A program made the position numbers and the translations under genes. A model generated the notes under the pieces. That model saw only the letters and a program-made list of their open reading frames with translations, had not been told where the DNA came from and ran no database searches. From Achromobacter spanius (GTDB lineage Bacteria; Pseudomonadota; Gammaproteobacteria; Burkholderiales; Burkholderiaceae_B), in NCBI RefSeq assembly GCF_003994415.1, contig NZ_CP034689.1, forward strand, positions 3,782,001-3,846,000: 64,000 nucleotides of DNA. The letters are read 5' to 3'. Shown here piece by piece: positions 51,460 through 59,399 of the stretch (its first letter is position 1; each line of letters opens with the position of its first letter).

Positions 51460-52764
51460 CTATTGCTCTCGAGCGTCGATGAGCCGCTCCAGTAGATCGA
51501 GCAGGCCGCGCTCTGATGCGCGGATTAGGGCGATGCCGTAGCGCTGAGGCTCAGGCAGATTGATCTCCTCGTCGCTGATCAGAGCGAGTTCGAGCGCGAT
51601 CTCACGCCGGTCGCTCGCGTCCAAATCCCAGAAACGGTCGACAAGATGTCTAGTCTTTGCGTCGCCCATGGATGCCTCCGCGTCTGTGTCGGGAGCGGAA
51701 GCCTTCGCCTGAACCTTGAAGGTCTCGGTTACGACAGCGTCGACGATCCCGCCGCTCCTGATTCCGGTCGTTACTTCGGCCGGAAAGGGCATGGAGCGCC
51801 TGACTACGTCTTGGCCGTCGTTCTGTCGGATCGGCTGGAAGCCCTCCGGTTGCGGCTGGTACTTGTAAAGGTGACTAGCGACGTCAATCCGACGCTCCGC
51901 GCCCTCACCCGCGACGTTCAGTTCGATTATGTTATAGCTCGGATCGAACTGCCTGTCGGCGTGCGACGGGTTCACCGCGCCCGCACTCCATCGGACGAAG
52001 TTCGCACCCTCTTGGATACGCTGCCGGTGCTTGTGACCGAACACTTGGAACATCGCCCGTTCGTTAAGCATGTCCTCGACGTCGTCACCGTCAAGAAGCC
52101 AGTCGGGAGGGTGATGACAAATAGTGAGGTTCACGACATTCGGCGAAGGGTCGATTGTCTGGAGCGGGCTCAGGTAAAGCGAACCCCTATTGTCATCGCC
52201 GCCGTTGCGTCCCGACAATAGGGTGGAAGTCAGACCATGGATACGAAGCATGACGCCCAATCCCAGCTCGCGCTCCTGCTTCCAGTAGAGGTGACCCGGA
52301 TAAACCTGACAGCTCATCTTCTTAGCGAACTCGTTGTACGCAGCGTGGCCATGGAAGAGAGCCTGCCCGGTGTCGTTGTGATCGAGTTGCTTTCGGAGCA
52401 TCCATACTCGGTCTTCTTCGCTTCGCGCTTGGAAGATCATGGACTGCGCGTTCATCGTGGGTGTGTCCTCACACGATTTTCGGTTCACATCGTGATTTCC
52501 GGGCACCACCCAGATACTGGCGCTGTCGCACCCGCATTTCGCCGCCAAGTCAAGCAGCCAGGTTCGCGCCACCTCATATTCCCGAGGATCCCCTTGATAC
52601 GCAATGTCGCCGCCTACCATGATTGCGTCTATCGGACCCATCGCGGCAACTCGGCCAGTCAGGTGCCGCTCGAGGCGCGTGCGATAAGGCTTGTCCCGGT
52701 CGTGGTCGGGATCAAGACATTCAGGGGCTCTAAAGTGAATGTCAGAAAGATGGAGAATCCGCAT
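51460..52764 (-). CDS. calcineurin-like phosphoesterase, probable effector of the GTPase system
   Basis: A 434-residue protein. The N-terminal two-thirds is a metallophosphoesterase with DIH (LHLSDIHFR, D8/H10), GGD (51-53), GNHD (89-92), CHHPP and GHKH motifs, so the di-metal site is intact. The C-terminal 80 residues (HLVDRFWDLDASDRREIALE, then RASERGLLDLLERLIDAREQ) resemble effector-associated adaptor domains that recruit effectors to conflict systems. ATG 52764 begins at the catalytic strand. It is first in the operon and may act on nucleic acid or a nucleotide when released. Confidence 0.85.
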   Translation of the reverse strand: MRILHLSDIHFRAPECLDPDHDRDKPYRTRLERHLTGRVAAMGPIDAIMVGGDIAYQGDPREYEVARTWLLDLAAKCGCDSASIWVVPGNHDVNRKSCEDTPTMNAQSMIFQARSEEDRVWMLRKQLDHNDTGQALFHGHAAYNEFAKKMSCQVYPGHLYWKQERELGLGVMLRIHGLTSTLLSGRNGGDDNRGSLYLSPLQTIDPSPNVVNLTICHHPPDWLLDGDDVEDMLNERAMFQVFGHKHRQRIQEGANFVRWSAGAVNPSHADRQFDPSYNIIELNVAGEGAERRIDVASHLYKYQPQPEGFQPIRQNDGQDVVRRSMPFPAEVTTGIRSGGIVDAVVTETFKVQAKASAPDTDAEASMGDAKTRHLVDRFWDLDASDRREIALELALISDEEINLPEPQRYGIALIRASERGLLDLLERLIDAREQ

Positions 52765-53425
52765 CGTTTTGTTCTCGAGACTCCGCAGGGCATTAACCAA
52801 GGCTGATCCATAAGCGACCTTTGCCCCTGGGTACGCTCTGTTCTCGGTACGCTGTAAGTTTGAAAGCGTCGTTGGCCAGCTACGCAAAGCCGATGGTCAT
52901 TCGTAGCGGGGACAGGCAAGTATATGCGAAACGGATGTTCAATTTGCCGAGTAGTAACGCCCCCGTCGGCACGGGTTGGGATTATCGCGAACACAAGTCG
53001 GTCGTCGACTGCGAGTACGGTCTGCGCAAAGGCTGCCTTGTTGCCACTCGAAGCTCGAGGCCGCCGTGCGCTACCTTGGCATTGAAGTAGATGACGCGTT
53101 GGACATTCGGATCAGACGGAAATCTGACGCCGGTCGGGTCATGCGTTCGACGCTCGTTCCACCCGATCACTGCGTCAAGGTGGGGCGCGTTTACCGTTGA
53201 GCCAAGAGAACCACGGGCGACATTTCTCCTTCGCAGCATAACTTCCGCTTCACGAATTCAAGCGGCTATCTACGCACAGAACTGAACGTCGGCAGTCAGC
53301 CCATTGCAGTCATCCGGCGCACCGAATTTGAGGCTCGCAAGCTGGCCTTGGCCCCGTTAGACAGCCGAAAAAGCCCTGCACCAAGTACCAGCAGGCGAGT
53401 GCATCAAGCCGTATCGCTCCGCGAC
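52765..53425. other. gap with degenerate sequence between the two defence-like operons
   Basis: Apart from the integrase tail, no convincing gene is seen. Short open frames on both strands (for example minus 52982-53239) are antisense to the recombinase remnant and have mixed composition. The operon promoter for the phosphoesterase gene should be in 52765-52900. No clear repeat or attachment site is recognised. Confidence 0.4.
52976..53115 (+). pseudogene. tyrosine-recombinase (phage/ICE integrase) C-terminal remnant
   Basis: The segment 53045-53109 reads HSKLEAAVRYLGIEVDDALD, nearly the well-known end of proteobacterial integrases (L-G-H-x-K-L-E-x-T-V-R-Y-L-G-I-E-V-D-D-A-L). The frame upstream is broken by a one-base shift just before the His (LLG is disrupted), and no N-terminal part is found. 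It is a decayed recombinase tail, left from an earlier mobile element at the edge of this island. Confidence 0.7.
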
Positions 53426-54469
53426 TCACAGTGGCATGATCTCCATTCCATGGCCCGGTAGCCACCATTCGGAGAACACCTCATCTAGCGCATCGCGCTC
53501 GCGTTGATCATTAGTCCACGCCTTGGCGAGGTTGAACACTGTCTTCATTCTCGCAAGTTGCTCATCAAGAGTAGATACTTCTCGAGCCTGCAAGCTTCGG
53601 GCAACCCCGACGACGCGTTCAAAAGTCTCTTGAGAGAGTTCATTGGGCGCCACACTGAAACTGGTCGCTCCAGTGGGCATCATGACCGGGGGAATCGCCC
53701 GAAAGATGAGCCGATGGAGGGCCTTGTCACCGGTAGCCAGCGCGGAATGGCTACCGATCGAATATCCCAGTTGGCGCAGAACTGGTAGTGCCAGCCATGT
53801 ATTCAGATCCCCAGCGCGATTGCGGAGGTACGAGACGTTCATGTAGTCGCTCTCGTCTTTGCCCGCCGGTTGGAAATCCAAGAAAGACGAGAGGTAAGAG
53901 TAGGCAGGTTTGGGGTCACTTACCCACTTGAATGCCTGCTGCTTCTTTAGCGAAACCCCCAGCGCTGTCAGCGCAATCACACCTGTGAAGCGCGGAATGT
54001 CGGACTGTCCCATTTCTTTCAAGCGTGCCAGCGATTCATCGACCGGCATCTTCTGCGACAGCAGGCACTTCATGATTGCGACGAACGGAACTATCGAACT
54101 GAACTGCCTGCGAAGCGCCCTTTCGTTCTTCATCAATAACTGAACTTGATCGCTTGCGTATCCTGGGCGGAACTTGACGCCGTACTGCTCAAGATTTTCG
54201 ATCCAGCCATTGATACGGCTCTCGGGGTCATTGCGAAAGCAGGAGTTAGAGAACCACTGTTCTTGGATTGCCATCCAAGGATTTACCACGCAATATCGAA
54301 GCAGATCTTCAGATAGTTCGGACAGCCACTGAGACCTGGTGAGGGCATTGGTGTCCAAGAAGAGCTCAAGTTCTCCTCGGCTCCGCTGAACGTTTAGGAA
54401 CGGCCAAATAACGGCAACTCCTGACTCGGTGCGGTGACAGCGCTGGTCGTAGGGGATGGCTTCATTCAT
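53426..54469 (-). CDS. candidate PIN-like domain protein (347 aa)
   Basis: A 347-residue protein with no firm family. A PIN-like acidic pattern can be laid out: FLDTNAL (D39), an acidic residue in AIQEQW (E70), RNRAGDLNTW (D221) and LATGDKALHR (D248). PIN domains are Mg2+-dependent RNases with four such acids. The order fits, but the spacing between second and third acids (150 residues) is unusual, so there may be an inserted helical region (residues 100-200). Mean composition is more AT-rich than the core genome. It stands alone, downstream of the small-protein gene at 54520 on the same strand. Confidence 0.45.
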   Translation of the reverse strand: MNEAIPYDQRCHRTESGVAVIWPFLNVQRSRGELELFLDTNALTRSQWLSELSEDLLRYCVVNPWMAIQEQWFSNSCFRNDPESRINGWIENLEQYGVKFRPGYASDQVQLLMKNERALRRQFSSIVPFVAIMKCLLSQKMPVDESLARLKEMGQSDIPRFTGVIALTALGVSLKKQQAFKWVSDPKPAYSYLSSFLDFQPAGKDESDYMNVSYLRNRAGDLNTWLALPVLRQLGYSIGSHSALATGDKALHRLIFRAIPPVMMPTGATSFSVAPNELSQETFERVVGVARSLQAREVSTLDEQLARMKTVFNLAKAWTNDQRERDALDEVFSEWWLPGHGMEIMPL

Positions 54470-54519
54470 GTGTGCAGGTGTACTTGAAAATTGAAGATGG
54501 AATATATGTCTTGCCGATA

Positions 54520-54726
54520 CTAGTCACATCCGAATGACTGCCCTTGGCCGGGAGCAGTCGTCGATGACAGGCAGTTTTCGACCCAAAGCGGAAGTTCGGA
54601 TGTGCCGTTCGACCGCGAATTTGTCACCATTGAATCCGAACTTAGAAACGCAGAGAAATCGTTCTCTGCGCACTCATTCTTAACCAAAAGTGCATTTAAA
54701 TATCTATATTGCTTGTTGTCGGCCAC
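54520..54726 (-). CDS. small protein (68 aa) coupled to the phosphatase gene
   Basis: A 68-residue ORF starting at GTG 54726, inside the end of the PhoD-like gene (stop 54704), with AGGAG six bases before the start. The sequence begins (V)ADNKQYRYLNALLVKNECAE and has a polar, Ser/Thr-rich body. The overlap and strong ribosome site argue that it is real and translationally coupled. Function unknown; it may be an accessory or inhibitor of the phosphatase. Confidence 0.6.
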   Translation of the reverse strand: MADNKQYRYLNALLVKNECAENDFSAFLSSDSMVTNSRSNGTSELPLWVENCLSSTTAPGQGQSFGCD

Positions 54727-56512
54727 GCAACTCTCCTAACACCAATAATTTCGCAGGCTCCGTTGCTAATAGATGATTGGTGAATGATTTTTTGGATTCA
54801 CAACGCCAAGTGCTCCAAAGTTTGGAACCGTTAGGATCCCCTCCACCGAGATCTAGTTCAAGTGCTAACCAATTTCGCGCAGCCATTACATGCCTATTTG
54901 ACCCGGGAAATAACATCATTTCCGCATTCAAGTTCACATCCAAAACTTGCTTGTTGTTGGCAACAGAATCAAGCACATGGAAGAATAGGCGCTCCATCAC
55001 CGACACTAGGGAAGGATGAACTACCGCAGTGGATGTCACCTGCTGAATTTGGGCCCAGTTGTCGGTAGGGCCTACGTCCTTTCGGTATGCGACGCCCCAC
55101 GCCGCAACATGCACGTCGCCCGACACGATAGTCACGCGCAATTCTTTCTGCTTTGCAACTAACAGCAAAGTCTCAAGGAGCCGTTTGCGCTCTCCCTCGT
55201 GATCGTCGGCGGTCCAATGGTCCTTCAGATCATCCGCGCTGCTATCAAGAACATGGTCTGATCCAAAGTTGTCCAGAAACGCTTCCGCTAGCGATAACTT
55301 GGGGTGCACAACCGGAACAGACGACATAAAGATCAAATGCTGGCAACCGGTTCCGGGGTGAATTCGTTTGTTGGGGGGAACGTCTTGAATCCACCGCTGA
55401 AGGGAGGACCAGGTGTCGGGTCCTAACACCTGGGAATGGGAACGCTCGGTGCGTAGGTCGGCCACCATGAGTTGCACTGGCCCGACCGCATGCGCGAAGC
55501 TGAAGCCAGGCTGCTCGTCGAGCATGGGCAGTGCTAATTTGTCGGACTTGAGCACCGCCTTCCACGCGATCTTTTCGTAGAGTGGGTCGTCATTGCGAGC
55601 GCTAACATCAGTTCGCAGGTGCAATTCCGGGAGCTGGTCCACTGCATGCTGCATCTGAAACACCCAGAACGCTCTACGCGCGTGAAAGAACAGCCGCTTA
55701 AACAGTGGGCTTTGCTGCATTTCTGTGCTGTAGGAACCCCATCCGTCAAAGATGTCGTGGTCGTCCCACATCATCACAGTGGGCATGCGCGCCATAGCAT
55801 GGGCGGCATCCAGCGACTTGGATTTTGAACCCCAGGGCGAGCGCTCCTTAAGGAGCCATCGGGAGCTGTAAAGACCAACGTAGTAGCTCTCGATCTCTTT
55901 CTCCAGCGAGGCGCTCACAGGGTATGTCAGCTGCTTTTCGCGCGGAAGCCCAATCCACGCTTTCAACTGTTTAATGTCCTCCCAGATTGAATCGAAATAG
56001 ATCTGGTCGCCACCCATCAACAGCAGATGAAAACGTTGCAGCCCTTTTTCGTGGGTCCGGGCCTCGTGCCAGATTTGCTCTTTGTCCAGTTGATAGCCAT
56101 CGGGCCTAACTTTCTTGTCGTGGTTGCATAGCAAGTCTTCCCACACAGCGTTTTCCGACTTTATAAGTTTTCGGATTGCACTTGGATCTGAAAAACCGTT
56201 GCAGGACACATAGGCCATCCGAGGCGCGAAGTCTTTACCCGGCACTGTGAAATGCCACACTTCGTCGATTCCGTCGATCCGATATTCCACACGTCGTTCG
56301 ACCTTTGACTGCTTGCAGGAGAGGTCGTAGCGTAAATAGGTGTGGCCGCCTTGCTGGAGCAAGATTACCGGATCCTTTGTGGGCTTTCCTTTGATCAACA
56401 CTGTGGGCACTGGTGCTTTGCCCTCAACACCAATCAAGGCCGTTACCTTCCACACGCCCTCATTCGACCCACCACGAAACGATAATACGGGTCCCAATAT
56501 CAGTTTGGTCAT
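54704..56512 (-). CDS. PhoD-like metallophosphatase
   Basis: A 602-residue PhoD-like phosphatase. An N-terminal beta-rich part (residues 1-95) is followed by the metal-binding pattern LLLMGGDQIYFDS, then MMWDDHDIFDGWGSY, and IVSGDVHVAAWG near residue 475. These provide the Asp and His ligands for Fe/Ca or similar metals. There is no signal peptide, unlike secreted PhoD, so it acts in the cytosol, perhaps on a nucleotide or lipid. GGGGAA precedes ATG 56512. It is 32 bases downstream of a DUF4062 gene in the same operon. Confidence 0.82.
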   Translation of the reverse strand: MTKLILGPVLSFRGGSNEGVWKVTALIGVEGKAPVPTVLIKGKPTKDPVILLQQGGHTYLRYDLSCKQSKVERRVEYRIDGIDEVWHFTVPGKDFAPRMAYVSCNGFSDPSAIRKLIKSENAVWEDLLCNHDKKVRPDGYQLDKEQIWHEARTHEKGLQRFHLLLMGGDQIYFDSIWEDIKQLKAWIGLPREKQLTYPVSASLEKEIESYYVGLYSSRWLLKERSPWGSKSKSLDAAHAMARMPTVMMWDDHDIFDGWGSYSTEMQQSPLFKRLFFHARRAFWVFQMQHAVDQLPELHLRTDVSARNDDPLYEKIAWKAVLKSDKLALPMLDEQPGFSFAHAVGPVQLMVADLRTERSHSQVLGPDTWSSLQRWIQDVPPNKRIHPGTGCQHLIFMSSVPVVHPKLSLAEAFLDNFGSDHVLDSSADDLKDHWTADDHEGERKRLLETLLLVAKQKELRVTIVSGDVHVAAWGVAYRKDVGPTDNWAQIQQVTSTAVVHPSLVSVMERLFFHVLDSVANNKQVLDVNLNAEMMLFPGSNRHVMAARNWLALELDLGGGDPNGSKLWSTWRCESKKSFTNHLLATEPAKLLVLGELRGRQQAI

Positions 56513-56544
56513 ACGTTCCCCGCAGATGTGATTATTTCAGTTAT

Positions 56545-57672
56545 CTAGTCAGTCGCAGACTGCTCTTTTGCGACCGCCTTCACAATCCTCGATCGCGCCA
56601 TAGCTCGCGCTACGAGCAATTGGCCCTCTCCCGCCTGTTCCAACCACTCCCAAAATCGCTGTGCCGCTAGCCGTGTTTGCACTGGATCTCGGCAGTTTGC
56701 GAGAAAGACAAATTGCATCTTTTGCACGTTGTCTGCCACGTATATGCCGAAGGGGCCGCTGATCAGCGTCGCGTCCGGAAAGCCCAGTAGGTTCGTCGCC
56801 TGCGTTTCCGTCACGGTGCGATGACAGGCTATGAGATGCAACGGCCCGCCCGCAGAAGTCAATTCACTAACGAATTTGTGGTCTTGCAGATGCGGTCGTC
56901 CTAACGGCTCACGCGCGGCGGCGACAGTAAAAGCGGCGGGAACTGCGTGGATCTTCGCAAGAATGGTCGCCCCTTCGATTGACAGAAAAAGCGCATCCTT
57001 AGTTGTTCCGGAGCTTTGCCTCGATGTCAAAGCAGCCGACAGCTCCGTTTCCATCGCGGCTCGGCGCCCGCCGAAGTCCAATCGACTCCATTCCAAAGCA
57101 GCACCTAGGTCGTACCGTCCGGCTTTAACGCTCTCAGCGCCTCGGCGCGTTTGAGTCAATACTGCATCCACTAGCGCCTTCTTGACCTCGTTCCGCGGAT
57201 CATCAATCGTAGCCACCTTCCCACCACGAAACGCCGAAACCGTATTCTTATATGTCGTAAAGCGTCGGTTCCTGGCCTCTTGCTCTACGTCTCCCATCGG
57301 GCCGCATGTGGGCAGCTCGATTACCCTTATTTTCCCGGGGGACACCTTTAGACCTTCTACATATTCGGCGTGACAGATACCAATGTCTTCGGCGGTTTTC
57401 GCCCAGCCCGCGTTACCGTTATATAGAACAAGCAGAACGTCGCATTTTCGAACCTGCGCAAGGCACGCATCCCAACTATCCAATGTGTGATCTTGTGCCT
57501 CAGCATCTTCATTGATCCAGACATCGAAAGTTTGCAGATCGAAAAGGCGCTCTGCTTCGATAGTGCGCTTAAGATCCCGGCGAATTTCGGTCAACGACAC
57601 ACGCTCGTTTGCAGAGAAAAGATCGTTGCATCGGCTTGACAACATGACCTTGATCGGTGGACTGGTTCCCAT
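56545..57672 (-). CDS. DUF4062-type TIR-like domain protein
   Basis: A 375-residue protein. The N-terminus (IKVMLSSRCNDLF, then SLTEIRRDLKRTIEAERLFD and CLAQVRKCDVLLVLYNGNAG) follows the DUF4062 pattern, a flavodoxin/TIR-like fold usually found at the front of STAND ATPases. Here it is not followed by an ATPase; residues 200-375 form a separate alpha/beta region (LSIEGATILAKIHAVPAAFT, GPFGIYVADNVQKMQFVFLA) without a recognised fold. It heads an operon with a PhoD-like phosphatase. Sensor or NAD-related activity is possible but unproven. Confidence 0.7.
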   Translation of the reverse strand: MGTSPPIKVMLSSRCNDLFSANERVSLTEIRRDLKRTIEAERLFDLQTFDVWINEDAEAQDHTLDSWDACLAQVRKCDVLLVLYNGNAGWAKTAEDIGICHAEYVEGLKVSPGKIRVIELPTCGPMGDVEQEARNRRFTTYKNTVSAFRGGKVATIDDPRNEVKKALVDAVLTQTRRGAESVKAGRYDLGAALEWSRLDFGGRRAAMETELSAALTSRQSSGTTKDALFLSIEGATILAKIHAVPAAFTVAAAREPLGRPHLQDHKFVSELTSAGGPLHLIACHRTVTETQATNLLGFPDATLISGPFGIYVADNVQKMQFVFLANCRDPVQTRLAAQRFWEWLEQAGEGQLLVARAMARSRIVKAVAKEQSATD

Positions 57673-58001
57673 TCATACCCCTTATTTCTGACAGCGAAAA
57701 ATGCAGGCCTATGTAAAGGAGCCCGTTCGCCGAAGGTCTATTTCAGGCGGCTGAGCGACAAGACAGGCCGATTCGATCTTTTAATATCGCTGTCTAACTG
57801 CAACTCGGCCATCCGCCTACCGCGAAATTGCAGTCAGGCACTGATGTTTCCCCACGAATTTCCAACGAAATTCATTTTGAATCAACGGTCTGTTCAGCGA
57901 GCCGGGGCTCAATTGGTTCGGTTGGCGGTGATTAGGGCGCGCATGGCGCCAGTCTTATACCCTTCATCAGGCGACCAAACCGTTTGAAGGAAGACAAGGC
58001 C
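57673..58001. other. gap upstream of the DUF4062 gene
   Basis: No gene is seen. An imperfect hairpin element lies at about 57791-57840 and shares GCGAAATTGCAGTC with the hairpin after mesD (13580-13627). The right part may hold the end of the IS4-type remnant that starts at 58002. Confidence 0.4.
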
Positions 58002-58325
58002 ATGCACGCAGTCGGAGTATTGCAGAAACTGCTTCAGGATTCGATCCCTAACCTACATTTTGAGCCGACTCAAGGCGTTGCTATGCACGGTGCGAAGTGC
58101 GATGGCGACGCGACGGTTAACACTCAGCGGACTGGCGCGCGGACTGCCGACTGGGCAAGCGATGAGGCATCGGATCAAGCGCGTAGACCGGCTGCATGGC
58201 AACCGTCATCTGCATAGCGAACGCCCCATGTTCTATCAGCTGCTGTGCCGCCAGTTCGTGGCCGGGATCAAGCGGCCCATTATCTTGGTGGATTGATCCG
58301 ACTTGAAGGCGGATCGAAGTTGAAA
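58002..58325 (+). pseudogene. IS4-family transposase N-terminal remnant
   Basis: From ATG 58002 the frame reads MHAVGVLQKLLQDSIPNLHF. After a shift it continues RRLTLSGLARGLPTGQAMRH then IKRVDRLHGNRHLHSERPMF and IKRPIILVD, the N-terminus of IS4-type transposases (KRVDRLLGN, then VDWSD). A stop replaces the Trp of VDWSD (TGA), and nothing further of the gene is found. At least one frameshift and one nonsense mutation make it inactive. It separates the DUF4062 operon from the SLOG/TIR cluster. Confidence 0.8.
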
Positions 58326-58598
58326 TTCGCACGCCCGTCAGGCGTTGTTTGACTGCCATTCCCACCATCCATTTTGGTATTCCTGGTTTGAATTAGAACC
58401 GCTTCTATTCGACCGGAAGCGGCAAATAAAATCAACTCATTCGCTGAGTGGTGCTCCGCGGCACCCTTCATGCAGACGTCTGCGCACGCGGGGGCTATCC
58501 ACCGTCGAATCCGTCAGCGGCCTCAATCCAGCCAAAAATCGCGATTTTTTCGGCGCGACGAATATCGGAGTTTTGGCGCAACCCTAGCCCCGCCCCTT
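58326..58598. other. gap downstream of the SLOG-like gene
   Basis: No credible ORF is found. Short AT-rich stretches and a GCGATTTTTTCGGCG segment are present, which could serve as transcription stop for the minus-strand TIR cluster or belong to the decayed IS. No repeat of note. Confidence 0.35.
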
Positions 58599-59399
58599 TT
58601 AAGGAGTTTCTTTCATCTTCTGCGGAACAATTTTAAGGATAAATTTTTCAAAATTTAAGAGCGATACGGGTGACCACTGGACAGCGGTTTTCGACCAGTA
58701 GTGCCGACATAAACTCTCAAAGATGATGTTGACGCAAGAGGCAACGTCATCGGAACCAAAAAGCTCTACGTTTTCCGCTATTGACAGCTCATTGTTCAGC
58801 GATGCCGGCGTTAGCTCTGCAGCCAATTGTTGCGAGTAACCACCGAGTCCACCTATTAGATATCGAGGAATTTTCCGCTTTTCCGCGAGCGCCATCTCTT
58901 CGGCCACTCCTGGATTGGCGCCGTCTCTATCGTGCATCTTTCCGCCGACTGAGACCATCACGTTTTGAGCCGCAACGAGAACCTTGCGCATCACGGACAA
59001 ACTGTCATTCCTGGTTTGTCTGTGAGCATCTGTGCCATCACCAATCTTTTTCGTCAAGATAAGTTGGGCCACGTCAGTCATAGCTTGGATCTCGTCTGCT
59101 GAGTAATAGTCGAACCAGAGGTCAGACATCACTAACGTCACCGGCGGCCTATCAGTCCGAGTTGAATGCAACCGCGCTTGCCTCAAGATAATGGGCGTAA
59201 AACTCGGATGACTACCATGAACAACTCTACCGCCGTACTTGAAAATCAACCCACTGAAGAGCGCTACGAACTCGAGAATACCTCGATCCATTGCTCGTTC
59301 AGTCCAGTTTTCGCGTTCTGGTATGGCGCCGGAGAGCCCAACTTCCAAGCCTTCCAGACGCACGTCAATTTTTCCGTTATTCAGGCCGATTTCGCTCAT
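58599..59399 (-). CDS. SLOG-like nucleotide-sensing protein
   Basis: A 266-residue protein. The stretch GLSGAIPERENW, then YGGRVVHGSHPSFTPIILRQ and VTLVMSDLWFD, resembles SLOG/LSDAT Rossmann-like domains that bind NAD-derived signals. A second strand-turn, MVSVGGKMHDRDGANPGVAE then KIPRYLIGGLGGYS, completes the fold. No SIR2, membrane, protease or other effector domain is attached. ATG 59399 overlaps the stop of the upstream TIR gene as ATGA. It is probably the sensor or effector controlled by the TIR products, as SLOG is in Thoeris ThsA. Confidence 0.65.
   Translation of the reverse strand: MSEIGLNNGKIDVRLEGLEVGLSGAIPERENWTERAMDRGILEFVALFSGLIFKYGGRVVHGSHPSFTPIILRQARLHSTRTDRPPVTLVMSDLWFDYYSADEIQAMTDVAQLILTKKIGDGTDAHRQTRNDSLSVMRKVLVAAQNVMVSVGGKMHDRDGANPGVAEEMALAEKRKIPRYLIGGLGGYSQQLAAELTPASLNNELSIAENVELFGSDDVASCVNIIFESLCRHYWSKTAVQWSPVSLLNFEKFILKIVPQKMKETP

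Noticed and set aside
52982..53239. 85-aa minus-strand frame in the island gap
   Set aside because: It is antisense to the integrase remnant and follows a pattern often seen opposite such integrases; no independent support.
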